A DNA stretch of 43,186 nt, from the IMG/VR virus record IMGVR_UViG_3300032020_000385, positions 1 to 43,186 of that record. One strand, written 5' to 3'. Positions 14,900 through 23,293 of this stretch are shown piece by piece. The notes under the pieces were generated by a model. It searched no databases. It worked only from the letters and a program-made list of their open reading frames with translations, and had not been told where the DNA came from. The stretch is from a virus. The position numbers and the translations under genes are program-made. How positions within the stretch are numbered: position 1 is the stretch's first letter; each line of letters begins with the position of its first letter.

Positions 14900-15361
14900 A
14901 TGGCGATAGAACAAAAATATCAGGACATAGCAGGGAAATGGCGAGTGCTCTATCAGATAAATTTAGACGAATCCATTATGCTGAAATTTAGTCAGAATCC
15001 TTCTGATGCTGAGGTTCAGTCCAAAGTGGACATTCACATCGCCAGTGATGAATACATCTATAGAGATACATATAAGTTGCCAATCATCATTGAAGATTTC
15101 AAGGAGAGTATTGAAAATGCAGTACGATTCATAAAAATTACTAACCCGACATTGGCACAATGGAATACCTATATTAGCACCCTGCAATGGTATGACGCTT
15201 CAATGGTGAGATGGTTCATATTTGCATTAGCAATAAGGCTTGCAGAACAAAATAGTATTAACCTATCCGTTTACACTGAAGTAGAAATACTTAGTAAGTT
15301 AAAACAATGGATTATAGTAACACCAGCAGCGAAATTAAGAAAGATTATTTGGGGAAATTAA
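14900..15361 (+). CDS. Hypothetical protein of the fibre module
   Basis: The 153-residue protein begins two bases after the spike stop. It shares the low GC of the spike gene. It is soluble, with aromatic and charged residues (EYIYRDTYKLPIIIEDF, WNTYISTLQWYDASMVRW). No membrane segment or known domain is recognised. Co-location suggests a chaperone or accessory of the spike, which is inference. Confidence 0.6.
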   Translation: MAIEQKYQDIAGKWRVLYQINLDESIMLKFSQNPSDAEVQSKVDIHIASDEYIYRDTYKLPIIIEDFKESIENAVRFIKITNPTLAQWNTYISTLQWYDASMVRWFIFALAIRLAEQNSINLSVYTEVEILSKLKQWIIVTPAAKLRKIIWGN

Positions 15362-15362
15362 G

Positions 15363-15566
15363 TTGGCATTACCTACACCGGACAATTTGAAAACGATGGA
15401 TTATGCCTTCCGAGGGCAACCGTTTGTAGATGTTCCGGCAAAGGCAACAATTGACTTAAAGACGATGGATTGGGCTTACCAGGCGCAACCGTTTGTAAGT
15501 AATCTTACAGGAGCGCCGCCTGGTGGAAAAATCCCCTGGCCTTTGCTCTTTAGGAGGGCTGGCTAA
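15363..15566 (+). CDS. Small structural protein with duplicated LKTMD motif
   Basis: The frame starts with TTG, preceded by GGGGAAA, and its stop overlaps the next start at 15566. The product contains two copies of one motif: LKTMDYAFRGQPFVDVP and LKTMDWAYQAQPFVSN. Short repeated MDxAxxxQPFV motifs recur in phage tail regions, possibly as attachment segments. It ends with a Pro-rich segment and a basic tail. Confidence 0.5.
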   Translation: MALPTPDNLKTMDYAFRGQPFVDVPAKATIDLKTMDWAYQAQPFVSNLTGAPPGGKIPWPLLFRRAG

Positions 15567-16264
15567 TGGCTGCCAAGAATATCGCAATCACGGTCACTTA
15601 CACGGCCTGGGACACGGCCAACAATGTCGGCAAGACGGGTGACGCTGCCAGCCATACATTGCGGGGCGTTCGAGATGGGGCGGAATTTACGCCCGCCGCC
15701 AGCCCGGTCGAGGTGGATGCAACGAACCTGCCGGGGACGTACAAAGTTGCCTTGACCGCCGCCGAAAATAATGGTGATGTCCTTTGTCTGGGCGGCAAAT
15801 CTTCTACCTCAAATGTTGTCATAATATGTGTCGAATGGTTTAACGAGGATCCGGCGATGTCAAAGGCTGCATATGACTGGGGAGCATGGACACAATGCGG
15901 CGTAGAAGCAGTTGTCCTGACGACTGGCGGAACGATTCTGGAAATAAGCGATGCCATTGACCTCGATGGCAAGGCCGCTTGCGAAGTCTCGATAGAGGCG
16001 ACATATTCAAACCACGCCAAGGCGACCGGCGGTCTTGAGATAGCCGTGCTTGGCGAGTGCAATAGCACCTATCAAGTGCAGCTTGATATTGGTGCCGGGC
16101 CGGAGATGATTTTCACCCAAAACGATACGCGGCGGGACCGTTTCCGCGTTGACCCTCAGGAATATGGGACGTTCAAGGTCATGCACGATTGGAACAATAC
16201 GACCGCCAGTAGCAGTGTGACCATTACAACGAGGTACAGAACCGCGACCGTTGCGCCGGTGTGA
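15566..16264 (+). CDS. Appendage protein with N-terminal Ig-like domain
   Basis: The 232-residue protein begins with a beta domain (AITVTYTAWDTANNVGKTG, then LPGTYKVALTAAENNGDVL) resembling the Ig-like domains of two nearby proteins at 17809 and 19324, which also contain a GTYxVxLTxxExNGDxL-type strand pair. The C-terminal half is beta-rich (EISDAIDLDGKAACEVSIEA, MIFTQNDTRRDRFRVDP). It is probably a virion decoration or fibre component. The GC content returns to the genome norm here. Confidence 0.6.
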   Translation: MAAKNIAITVTYTAWDTANNVGKTGDAASHTLRGVRDGAEFTPAASPVEVDATNLPGTYKVALTAAENNGDVLCLGGKSSTSNVVIICVEWFNEDPAMSKAAYDWGAWTQCGVEAVVLTTGGTILEISDAIDLDGKAACEVSIEATYSNHAKATGGLEIAVLGECNSTYQVQLDIGAGPEMIFTQNDTRRDRFRVDPQEYGTFKVMHDWNNTTASSSVTITTRYRTATVAPV

Positions 16265-16266
16265 CA

Positions 16267-17070
16267 ATGATAATGAAACCGACAAAATTCAGGATGCCGA
16301 TTAAAGGCCACTGGGCCGCAAAATATCTTATGGGCTTGTGGCTGATGAGCGAAGGTGGTGATCTCCAATTTTACGATTTGAGTGGAAATCAAAATACTGG
16401 CACAATAGCAGGAAATATAACGTGGCAGCCAGGCAAATTCGGCCCCTGCTTGGATTTTGCTGCCACTACCGCCTGTCCCACCATCCCTCATAAATCCTGG
16501 CTTGATTTCAATGGTTATACCGGCAGCTACACCTTTATTATGTCTGTCAAGGGTGCGAGCCAGGCGGCAAGTTACAGATTGATTGAAAAGCTCGGAGGTG
16601 CTGGAGCATATCCGATTGGAATCATGGGGTCCGCAGCAGGGCAGCCTCTTGCATATATCTATGATGGCACAAATAATCCTGGAGTGTCTCTCGGGACGGT
16701 CATCGATGGGAATTGGCATATCATAGCATTCGTAGTCGATAACGCTGCAGATTATCTGTATGGATACAATGATGGCCTTCTGGTAGGCTCAACGCTCAAT
16801 ACTGTAACGGCAGGAACGGCCAATACTGCCCCATATTACCTCGGCAACAGGTATCTCTATGACAGGGATTTCATAGGTCAAATCGGATTCATAATGGCAT
16901 ACAATCGTGCCCTTTCCACCGCCGAAATTGCACGTCTTTACCGAGAGCCGTTCTGCATGTTCGAGCGCACTGCAATTGAACTATGGGGGCGGCCCACCGA
17001 AGAGGCACCCCCGGCTGGCTTAAGTATTCCTGTTGCAATGCGATATTATCGCAATAGGAGGGCCGCCTGA
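16267..17070 (+). CDS. LamG/concanavalin-like structural protein
   Basis: GLWLMSEGGDLQFYDLSGNQ, GPCLDFAATT, SYTFIMSVKG, DGNWHIIAFVVDN and IGFIMAYNRALSTAEIARLY follow the classic LamG-domain order of a jelly-roll lectin fold used for glycan or protein binding. GTG 16261, ATG 16267 and ATG 16273 are all possible starts; 16267 or 16273 is favoured because 16261 overlaps the previous stop. The C-terminus is short and basic (MRYYRNRRAA). It is likely a virion-surface adhesin. Confidence 0.75.
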   Translation: MIMKPTKFRMPIKGHWAAKYLMGLWLMSEGGDLQFYDLSGNQNTGTIAGNITWQPGKFGPCLDFAATTACPTIPHKSWLDFNGYTGSYTFIMSVKGASQAASYRLIEKLGGAGAYPIGIMGSAAGQPLAYIYDGTNNPGVSLGTVIDGNWHIIAFVVDNAADYLYGYNDGLLVGSTLNTVTAGTANTAPYYLGNRYLYDRDFIGQIGFIMAYNRALSTAEIARLYREPFCMFERTAIELWGRPTEEAPPAGLSIPVAMRYYRNRRAA

Positions 17071-17072
17071 TG

Positions 17073-17726
17073 CTAACGACATTCATGGCGCAAAATTCTG
17101 CCAACATGAGTTTTACTGATAGAGAATCGAATGGCAAGTGCCCTGTGTGTCATAATTCCTGCAAGGGCACGAATTTTTTCGATTTGAGAGTTAGAAATTT
17201 TCAAGTGTTTTGCATTCTCTCCATATTGGTTTTGTTTCTCACATTCCTTGCTGTGATATTGCCTTCTCTTGCGAGCCGGAGTGCCTGGACGTGCAAGAAA
17301 TGTCTTTCCGCAACCACGACATATAACCTCAATGAGCTGAGTACGAATTTCCCCTTTCCTTTTATAAAGGTGGTTACAAACATGAGACCGATGAGCAAGG
17401 AGGATAAGATTTTCCAATCTATTGTCAGACCGGTCTCCGTTGATATGATGTACATCTTCACTCTCAGTAAGCGGGCGTCCAAGATGTTCACTCATAACGA
17501 ATCTGTGTTCCAAGATGTATCCGCTTTTGCGGGCATTAAGATGGTTCGGTTTTGCTATCAATACATAACCAGATTCTGTCCTCGCTCTACCACCACGCCA
17601 TCTCGAATTGCGTTCGCCTCGCTGGGTATGTCCATGAAGATAACCAGCATCGTTTCCTCGTTTAAGGCGCCAGATAGTAGATCGGGAAGGTATGAACTCT
17701 TTACCACAGCCGCATTTGCATTGCAT
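17073..17726 (-). CDS. HNH homing endonuclease (HNH_3-like), minus strand
   Basis: On the minus strand, ATG 17726 is preceded by GAAAGGA. The protein has an N-terminal Cys cluster (CKCGCGKEF), a basic linker (RGERNSRWRGGRAR) and an HNH core: LEHRFVMSEHLGRPL, EDVHHINGDRSDNRLENL. A second Cys cluster (CRGCGKTF) and a C-terminal helix-turn-helix (HRALAIRFSISKTHVGRIL) follow. This is the architecture of free-standing homing endonucleases that spread between phages. It is antiparallel to every neighbour and fills the gap between two fibre genes, which fits insertion as a selfish element. Confidence 0.85.
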   Translation of the reverse strand: MQCKCGCGKEFIPSRSTIWRLKRGNDAGYLHGHTQRGERNSRWRGGRARTESGYVLIAKPNHLNARKSGYILEHRFVMSEHLGRPLTESEDVHHINGDRSDNRLENLILLAHRSHVCNHLYKRKGEIRTQLIEVICRGCGKTFLARPGTPARKRRQYHSKECEKQNQYGENAKHLKISNSQIEKIRALAGIMTHRALAIRFSISKTHVGRILRHECR

Positions 17727-17808
17727 AATTTGTCCTTTCAAAAAATTACTGGTATTTCTGATGACATTCTATACTGGTATTACCTAAGAAACAAGAGGTT
17801 TTTAGAAA

Positions 17809-19122
17809 ATGTTGTTCATTAAGCAAAATGCCTCCATAACAATTAAGATAGGTCCAATGCTCGATTCTATCAATGGCAATGATCAGGAGACTGCCCTGAC
17901 CATTGCTCAGGGTGATGTTGTGCTCTCGAAAAATGGAGGCGCTTTTGCCCAGAAGAACGATGCAACGAGCTGCACGCACGATGCCAAAGGCATGTATGGA
18001 TGCCCGCTTAATGCGACCGATACCGGGACGGCAGGCAAGCTGCAATTGCTCGTCCACATGGCCGGGGCACTCGCCGTCTGGCATGATTTCATGGTCCTTC
18101 CGGCAAACGTCTACGATTCGCTGGTCGCCGGCACGGACTATCTGGATGTCGCCGTTGTTGACCAGGCCAACATTGATTTCGGGGCGTTACAAAAGACAAG
18201 CCTCAATGCGGCGACCCCGGCAAGCGTGACGGGAGCAGTTGGTAGCGTCACTGGGAATGTAAGCGGGAATGTAGGTGGGTCGGTGGCCTCAGTCACTGGT
18301 GCAGTTGGAAGTGTCACGGCGGGAGTGACCGTTGCTTGGAACAATGACAAGATGGGATATGGACTGAGTGCGGCGGCGATTCAGGCGATCTGGGACGCCC
18401 TCACATCTGCATTTACCACCGTAGGAAGCATTGGCAAGAAGCTCGCTGATTGGGTAGTCGGCACAATTGATACCTACACCGGTAATACCAAGCAGACGGG
18501 CGATACTTACGCCAGGCTCGGGGCGCCCGCCGGCGTGTCGGTCAGCGCCGATGTTGCGGCAATCAAGGCGCAGACGGCGGCCATCGAGACGGACACTCAG
18601 GACTTGCAAGCCCAGGTTGGAGTGGATGGGGCTGGTTTGACGGCATTGGGCGACACGAGGATTGCAAATCTCGATGCAGGCGTGACAACGCGGGCGGCGG
18701 CAGCCATCTGCACGGAGGCCAGGCTTGCCGAGCTCGATGCGGCCAATGTTCCGGCGGATATCGATACTCTCAAGACCCGGATACCATCAACGGTGGGATT
18801 CACAGGCGCAAATGTCAACGCCCAGGTCAAGGCCATAGATGACATCGATCTATCGGCGACGCAAAAGGCAAGCGTCAACGCCCAGGTTGCAGACGTGATC
18901 AAGACCGACACGGTCTCAGAGATGGCGCAGGGCGCGCCTCCTGTATCTCCAAGTGTAGAGCAGATCCTGAATTACCTGTATCGCCGGCTCAGGAACAAAG
19001 TGACGGATGATGGTTCGAATGTCAAAGTCTACAACGATGCAAAAGATACGGTGCTTATTAAGGCCCCGGTATCGGATGATGGGAGCACGTTTACAAAAGA
19101 CGAATATGTTAGTGGGGCCTAA
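17809..19122 (+). CDS. Fibre/appendage protein with SVTG repeats
   Basis: The 437-residue protein has an N-terminal Ig-like domain (ITIKIGPMLDSINGNDQETA, ending in a WHDFMVLP strand), as in the proteins at 15566 and 19324. Then come low-complexity Gly/Val repeats (VTGAVGSVTGNVSGNVGG), a helical central region with A-D-V-A-A-I-K and N-A-Q-V heptad-like segments suggesting a trimeric coiled coil, and a beta C-terminus (NVKVYNDAKDTVLIKAPVS). It is likely a long fibre or neck appendage. Confidence 0.65.
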   Translation: MLFIKQNASITIKIGPMLDSINGNDQETALTIAQGDVVLSKNGGAFAQKNDATSCTHDAKGMYGCPLNATDTGTAGKLQLLVHMAGALAVWHDFMVLPANVYDSLVAGTDYLDVAVVDQANIDFGALQKTSLNAATPASVTGAVGSVTGNVSGNVGGSVASVTGAVGSVTAGVTVAWNNDKMGYGLSAAAIQAIWDALTSAFTTVGSIGKKLADWVVGTIDTYTGNTKQTGDTYARLGAPAGVSVSADVAAIKAQTAAIETDTQDLQAQVGVDGAGLTALGDTRIANLDAGVTTRAAAAICTEARLAELDAANVPADIDTLKTRIPSTVGFTGANVNAQVKAIDDIDLSATQKASVNAQVADVIKTDTVSEMAQGAPPVSPSVEQILNYLYRRLRNKVTDDGSNVKVYNDAKDTVLIKAPVSDDGSTFTKDEYVSGA

Positions 19123-19320
19123 ATGGCCATAGATTCTCAGAATAAACGCAGGAGCGCCATTAGTGACATGGAGCTTGAAGCATTGATGCCGCTGCCTGAT
19201 GGTGTCATAGACAAATACGACCGCAAGCACTTAGCTGGATTTTATAGCGGGATCGCGGCGGCAGGTCCGCCGACCTTTATGGCCGCCTGGGCCGTAAAGA
19301 GCAATGTTCTGCTGGAGTAA
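19123..19320 (+). CDS. Small conserved-type virion protein, 65 aa
   Basis: The gene abuts the previous stop. The sequence NKRRSAISDMELEALMPLP, then GVIDKYDRKHLAGFYSGI, resembles short proteins found beside fibre genes in environmental phages, with an RRSAI and a DRxHLAxxYSGI motif. There are no membrane or zinc features. A structural or attachment role is inferred from position only. Confidence 0.5.
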   Translation: MAIDSQNKRRSAISDMELEALMPLPDGVIDKYDRKHLAGFYSGIAAAGPPTFMAAWAVKSNVLLE

Positions 19321-19323
19321 ATT

Positions 19324-19830
19324 ATGAGCTGGCTTCGCGCCACACCGTGCCCCATACCCTTTGTCCTGGTCAGCCGCATTGATGGCCAGGGGCTGAGCGG
19401 GGCCGCCGTGACGATCAAGGTCAGTAAGGATGGTCAGGCCCAGCAGACGCCAGAGGGAACGATAAGTGAAATGGGCGGCGGCCAGTACGTCCTGAATGCC
19501 AGCGCGGCCGACATGAATGGAGACGTGCTGGGATTCCTGATGACGGCCGCCAATGCCGTGCCGGTGGAAGTTACGATCAAGACCGCGCTGGATGGGGGGT
19601 CAGCTATCTACACCTATGGCACTGGCGTGACGGTTGGCCAGACCTTGGCCGAACAATTATTGAGTGTTCAAGCGGCGATAACGGCAATTGAGAGTGGCGC
19701 CCAAGAGGTAAGTCTGGATGGCGGAATCTGGACACGGGCGAATGTGTCGGCGCTCTACGACCGGGAGGAGCGGCTCCAGAATCGCATCGTTTGGGCAAGT
19801 CGCGGAAGAAATACGGTTGCCGAGTTTTAA
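19324..19830 (+). CDS. Ig-like domain fused to gpW-like head-tail joining segment
   Basis: The first ~85 residues form an Ig-like domain (AAVTIKVSKDGQAQQ, GGGQYVLNASAADMNGDVL), paralogous to the appendage proteins upstream. The last ~65 residues (AEQLLSVQAAITAIESGAQE, then ANVSALYDREERLQNRI) resemble gpW-like head-completion proteins, with a helix, a short strand pair and a second helix. It lies immediately before the portal, where lambda places gene W. The join would anchor an appendage at the neck. The gpW relationship is by pattern and position and needs profile confirmation. Confidence 0.5.
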   Translation: MSWLRATPCPIPFVLVSRIDGQGLSGAAVTIKVSKDGQAQQTPEGTISEMGGGQYVLNASAADMNGDVLGFLMTAANAVPVEVTIKTALDGGSAIYTYGTGVTVGQTLAEQLLSVQAAITAIESGAQEVSLDGGIWTRANVSALYDREERLQNRIVWASRGRNTVAEF

Positions 19831-19832
19831 GA

Positions 19833-21290
19833 ATGGTCGAGAGAAGAAGAGAAAACTTGTTCCTCAAAAATATCGGATCGTGGGTTGACGATGTCGTGAA
19901 GGCCGTATCGCCCAGGGCAGGGTACAGGCGCATGGCCTATCGGTTTGGCTATGACATCCTTGACAGGTCTCGCCTTCGCACCAAGCGCACCGGACTTGTC
20001 GGCACTGGAGACCAGCAGCTGACGGCCGATGCCCTCGATAAGTTGAGGAACATCTGCCGCGACATGGGTCGAAACAATCCGCTCGTGACTGGCATACTTC
20101 GTGTAGAAGCTAACGGTGTGGTGGGCACGGAAACACAGATACAGGCAAGGACCGCAGATGATGAATGGAACGCGGCCGCCGAGCAGCTCTGGGACGATTT
20201 AATGATTGCCCGGGCGTGTGATGTGACGGGACGATTCAATTTTCATGCGCTGCTCAAAAAATTATTTCTAAGTTATAGGCGTGATGGTGATGCCTTTGTG
20301 CTTTTCCTTGATGATTCATTGCAGGCTATCGAGGGAGAGGAGTGCGGCACCCCCTGGGGAAGCAAGAATGATGCCATAAACTTCGATGTCTATAATGGCG
20401 TGGCATTCTCCAAGCAGACCAAACGGGTCATAGGATACTATATCGGAAAGCGCAACAAATGGGGATATATTCGGAATGAAGATTACCAGAAATATCCTGC
20501 CGATGTCGTACATCACCTATTCAATACGGAGAGATTCAGCTGCTCACGCGGCGAGCCGGCCCTGACCAGCTCGGTGCACTTCATCGATCAGCTGTGCGGG
20601 TACATCGATGCGGAGCTTGTTGCGTCAAAAATCAACGCCTGCTGGCCGATGATGACCAGGACTTATGCGGCCGAGGGACTGCCACGGGGCTACACGGGTG
20701 GGGTCAGCGCTACTGGCAAGACGGAAGATGAGAAACCAATTGATAAAATCGAGCCGGGACAAATCTGGCATGGCACGGCGCCGGGGGAGGAAATCAAGGC
20801 GATAGGCGCGGCCCGGCCGCCATCGGCGTTTGATTCTTTTGTCCTGCGGATGCTGGCCTTTATCGGCAGGCCTTTATGTCTACCCTCGATGCTCATAACG
20901 GGCGATTTCTCGGGCGCTACCTATATGAATGCCCGTATCGCCTATCAGGAGGCCCGCGAAAATTGGAAGGACGAGCAGAACCTGGTTCTTAAACCCTTTA
21001 TCCGCCGGGTGTGGTTATGGAAGCTTGCCAAGTGGATCGAGCGCCGCGATCTGACGCCGCGAGACGATTGGAAAAAGCATGAAATCTGGTGCAAGCGCTG
21101 GCCATATGTGAACCCCTATCAGGAGGCCGATGCCGACAAGCTTCAGCTTGCCAACGGGACGATGACAAGAACGGAAATATGCGCTCGCCAGGGACGCGAC
21201 TTCAGGGACGTCACCGATGAGCGGGCGAAGGAAGAAGAATATCTGCAAACGAAAAAGGTAATTTTAGTAGCGGAAAAAGTCCTGAAATGA
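19833..21290 (+). CDS. Portal protein, lambda gpB family
   Basis: ATG 19833 is favoured over TTG 19791, which would overlap the preceding gene. The 485-residue protein shows the gpB-family features: an N-terminal region with DILDRSRLRTKRTG, NPLVTGILRVEANGVVG, then DRSLQAIEGE-like DDSLQAIEGEE, VVHHLFNTERFSCSRGEPAL and GDFSGATYMNARIAYQEARE. These are strongly conserved in lambda-type portals, which form the dodecameric DNA channel. The C-terminus (LQLANGTMTRTEICARQGRD) is also typical. It is complete. Confidence 0.92.
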   Translation: MVERRRENLFLKNIGSWVDDVVKAVSPRAGYRRMAYRFGYDILDRSRLRTKRTGLVGTGDQQLTADALDKLRNICRDMGRNNPLVTGILRVEANGVVGTETQIQARTADDEWNAAAEQLWDDLMIARACDVTGRFNFHALLKKLFLSYRRDGDAFVLFLDDSLQAIEGEECGTPWGSKNDAINFDVYNGVAFSKQTKRVIGYYIGKRNKWGYIRNEDYQKYPADVVHHLFNTERFSCSRGEPALTSSVHFIDQLCGYIDAELVASKINACWPMMTRTYAAEGLPRGYTGGVSATGKTEDEKPIDKIEPGQIWHGTAPGEEIKAIGAARPPSAFDSFVLRMLAFIGRPLCLPSMLITGDFSGATYMNARIAYQEARENWKDEQNLVLKPFIRRVWLWKLAKWIERRDLTPRDDWKKHEIWCKRWPYVNPYQEADADKLQLANGTMTRTEICARQGRDFRDVTDERAKEEEYLQTKKVILVAEKVLK

Positions 21291-21302
21291 AAGGAGAAAA
21301 TG

Positions 21303-21791
21303 ATGTCACTTATTTCGAACATTAACGTGTGCTTCAACTGGGTCTTGACCAAAGTGCTGGACCTTTCTACGCCGAGGGATTCACAGAGTTTGGATCGGAG
21401 TCAGAGCTTTACGGATGGCATCGGAGATAATCAGGCCAACTGTATGTTTCATGACAGGCGAACCTTGGCCGATGCCGGGACTGAAACACTTGATCTGAGT
21501 GTTCAGACCGACTCCTTAGGAGCTGCAATTACGCCGGCCAAATTAAAGTCGCTTTTCATCTTCAATAAGTCAAGCGATGCAGGATTGAAGTTAGGCGGGG
21601 CCGCCACCGTTCCGATGACCTTGTTGAGTGCAACCGGCATTCTGACATTGCCTCCAGGAGGGATACTTATAGTTACTGCGCCGAAGGCCGCTGGCATTGA
21701 TGTAACCACAAATAAGAATCTGAAATTGGAACATGATGGCACAGGCTCGAGCCCGCTTGACTATGAGATCAAGATGGATGCCGTTGACTAG
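21303..21791 (+). CDS. Hypothetical virion protein after portal
   Basis: ATG 21303 has AAAGGAG at 21290-21296; ATG 21300 would be too close. The 162-residue product starts hydrophobic (SLISNINVCFNWVLTK) and then is beta-rich, with a Gly/Pro strand (TGILTLPPGGILIVTAPKAAG) suggestive of a small decoration or head-fibre fold. It lies between the portal and protease genes. No family is recognised. Confidence 0.55.
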   Translation: MSLISNINVCFNWVLTKVLDLSTPRDSQSLDRSQSFTDGIGDNQANCMFHDRRTLADAGTETLDLSVQTDSLGAAITPAKLKSLFIFNKSSDAGLKLGGAATVPMTLLSATGILTLPPGGILIVTAPKAAGIDVTTNKNLKLEHDGTGSSPLDYEIKMDAVD

Positions 21792-21818
21792 ACTATCGGA
21801 CAGGAAAGCAGGTGATTT

Positions 21819-23174
21819 ATGCCGATGGAAAATTTTCATTCCGCCCGGTTGAGGGATCCTTCGGATTTTGATCCCGATAGCTACCGATATACGCGTGGCG
21901 GGACCATTTATGGCAGAATCCGCGTGCCTAAGACGATTGACATTGTCTGGGCCAAATTGAAGGGTCACGCAAAGCCGAAGGATCCGCCCATGCCCCAGGC
22001 GCTGAGATTTCCCAGTGAGAAATGGACCGTTGCCGAGGCGAAAAAATGGCTGAAGGACAACAATGTTAAATATGAACGCTTCGAGCCGGCGAAGGAAAGC
22101 AAACATTCAGGATCGGATAACGTATTGAAATTTGCCGGTGGGCAAAATAAAGCGCCGATAGGAGCCTGCGTTTTCAACGGGGGCGATGCAGCCTGTGCGC
22201 TGACGGCCGATGACCAGGACAAAAAGATTCTAAAGATTGTCGCCTATTCGGGAGGAATTATCAAGAATCACTGGTTCTGGGGCGACACAATCTTCGACCT
22301 TGAAGGTCTGAAATTTTCAAAGGCACGAACGCCGATCCTTCACGAGCATTTCACAAGCTCGCGGATAGCATTTACCACCAAGCAGGAAATATCAAAGAAT
22401 GTCAGTGCAGAAGCTACGTGGCTCGATAATGTCGAGGCCAGGGCGCTCAGGGATGACATGATTGCAGGCTTTCCGATGGAGGCGAGTCTTCATGTCCCGC
22501 CATTGGTGGTTGAGAACGTTAACGCCGGAATAGAAGTCGAGGTCAACGGGCTAAATTTCAAAGGGCCCGGCACGATTTTTCGCAAGGCCCTGATACGCGA
22601 GATAAGCATATGCGTTTTGGGGGCCGATGCCAAGACAAAGGCAACGGCCTACAGTCAAGATGAGAGCGAACAAATTGCATTTACGATTAAGGAGAATGAA
22701 ATAATGGCAAAAACAGACGTAGAAATGACAATCGAAACTTTTACTGCGCAGTATCCGGACATGCACGGTGAGATTTTCAACGCCGGCAAGGCGGAAGGGC
22801 TGGCTGAAGGCCGGCAGAAAGTGTCCGATCTTTTCAAGGAGCTTCAGGCCGCTTGCGGCACTGACTACGAGCTTATCGTCAGCTCTTTCTCCGGAGGTAA
22901 GACTGCCGAGCAGGCGCGTGCCCTCATGATCGAAAAGCTCAAACAGACGAATGCGAAGCTAGCCGAGGACCTTTCCAGGGCGCAAAAGACAAGGATTGAT
23001 CCGGCGATCCAGGAGTTCACACAGGGCAGCCCAGCGCCGGGCACTGGCCGATTTGATGAGACGAAGGCAACCAACGAGCAGCTCAAGGACCATTTCGGCA
23101 AGACGCAGGAATTGCAGGATGAATTTAGCTCGGCGGATGCCTACATCGCCGCCGTTCATCACCCGGCGAAATGA
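21819..23174 (+). CDS. Capsid maturation protease fused to scaffold
   Basis: The 451-residue protein has three parts. Residues 1-95 form an N-terminal domain (FHSARLRDPSDFDPDSYRYT) seen in phage protease ORFs. Residues about 125-265 fit the caudoviral prohead protease fold (ILKIVAYSGGIIKNHW, TPILHEHFTSSRIAFTTKQE, GFPMEASLHVPP), where the HE and the later Ser are candidate catalytic residues. Residues 296-451 are charged and helical with a coiled-coil segment (IEKLKQTNAKLAEDLSRAQ), as expected for scaffold. An internal start at 22704 would make the scaffold alone. Confidence 0.8.
   Translation: MPMENFHSARLRDPSDFDPDSYRYTRGGTIYGRIRVPKTIDIVWAKLKGHAKPKDPPMPQALRFPSEKWTVAEAKKWLKDNNVKYERFEPAKESKHSGSDNVLKFAGGQNKAPIGACVFNGGDAACALTADDQDKKILKIVAYSGGIIKNHWFWGDTIFDLEGLKFSKARTPILHEHFTSSRIAFTTKQEISKNVSAEATWLDNVEARALRDDMIAGFPMEASLHVPPLVVENVNAGIEVEVNGLNFKGPGTIFRKALIREISICVLGADAKTKATAYSQDESEQIAFTIKENEIMAKTDVEMTIETFTAQYPDMHGEIFNAGKAEGLAEGRQKVSDLFKELQAACGTDYELIVSSFSGGKTAEQARALMIEKLKQTNAKLAEDLSRAQKTRIDPAIQEFTQGSPAPGTGRFDETKATNEQLKDHFGKTQELQDEFSSADAYIAAVHHPAK
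22704..23174 (+). CDS. Nested scaffold protein from internal in-frame start
   Basis: AAGGAG at 22689-22694 lies nine bases before the in-frame ATG 22704, inside the protease gene. The product begins MAKTDVEMTIETFTAQYP and is the charged helical C-terminal third of the longer protein. This mirrors lambda, where Nu3 is made from inside gene C. Overproduction of the scaffold relative to the protease would be the purpose. This is inferred from the ribosome site and domain boundary. Confidence 0.7.
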   Translation: MAKTDVEMTIETFTAQYPDMHGEIFNAGKAEGLAEGRQKVSDLFKELQAACGTDYELIVSSFSGGKTAEQARALMIEKLKQTNAKLAEDLSRAQKTRIDPAIQEFTQGSPAPGTGRFDETKATNEQLKDHFGKTQELQDEFSSADAYIAAVHHPAK

Positions 23175-23191
23175 TTGAAGAGGCCGAAGTG

Positions 23192-23235
23192 CTGCGCAAG
23201 TTAACCTTCTGCGCAAGTTAACCTTCCGCGCAAAT
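23192..23235. repeat. 17-bp tandem repeat in protease-decoration gap
   Basis: CTGCGCAAGTTAACCTT occurs twice without spacer (23192-23208 and 23209-23225), followed by a partial third copy starting CCGCGCAAAT. The GCGCAAAT element links it to the hairpin family at 1833-2440. No gene of convincing length is present in the 119-base gap. Confidence 0.7.
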
Positions 23236-23293
23236 GGGCCATGAGCTATCAAGTGCGAAAGATGAACCAATTATTCAGTAAAGGAGACTAATC

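Noticed and set aside
17070-17822. Plus-strand 250-codon frame
   Set aside because: It is antisense to the HNH gene, which has a complete catalytic motif and a ribosome site. The plus frame has no recognisable domain.
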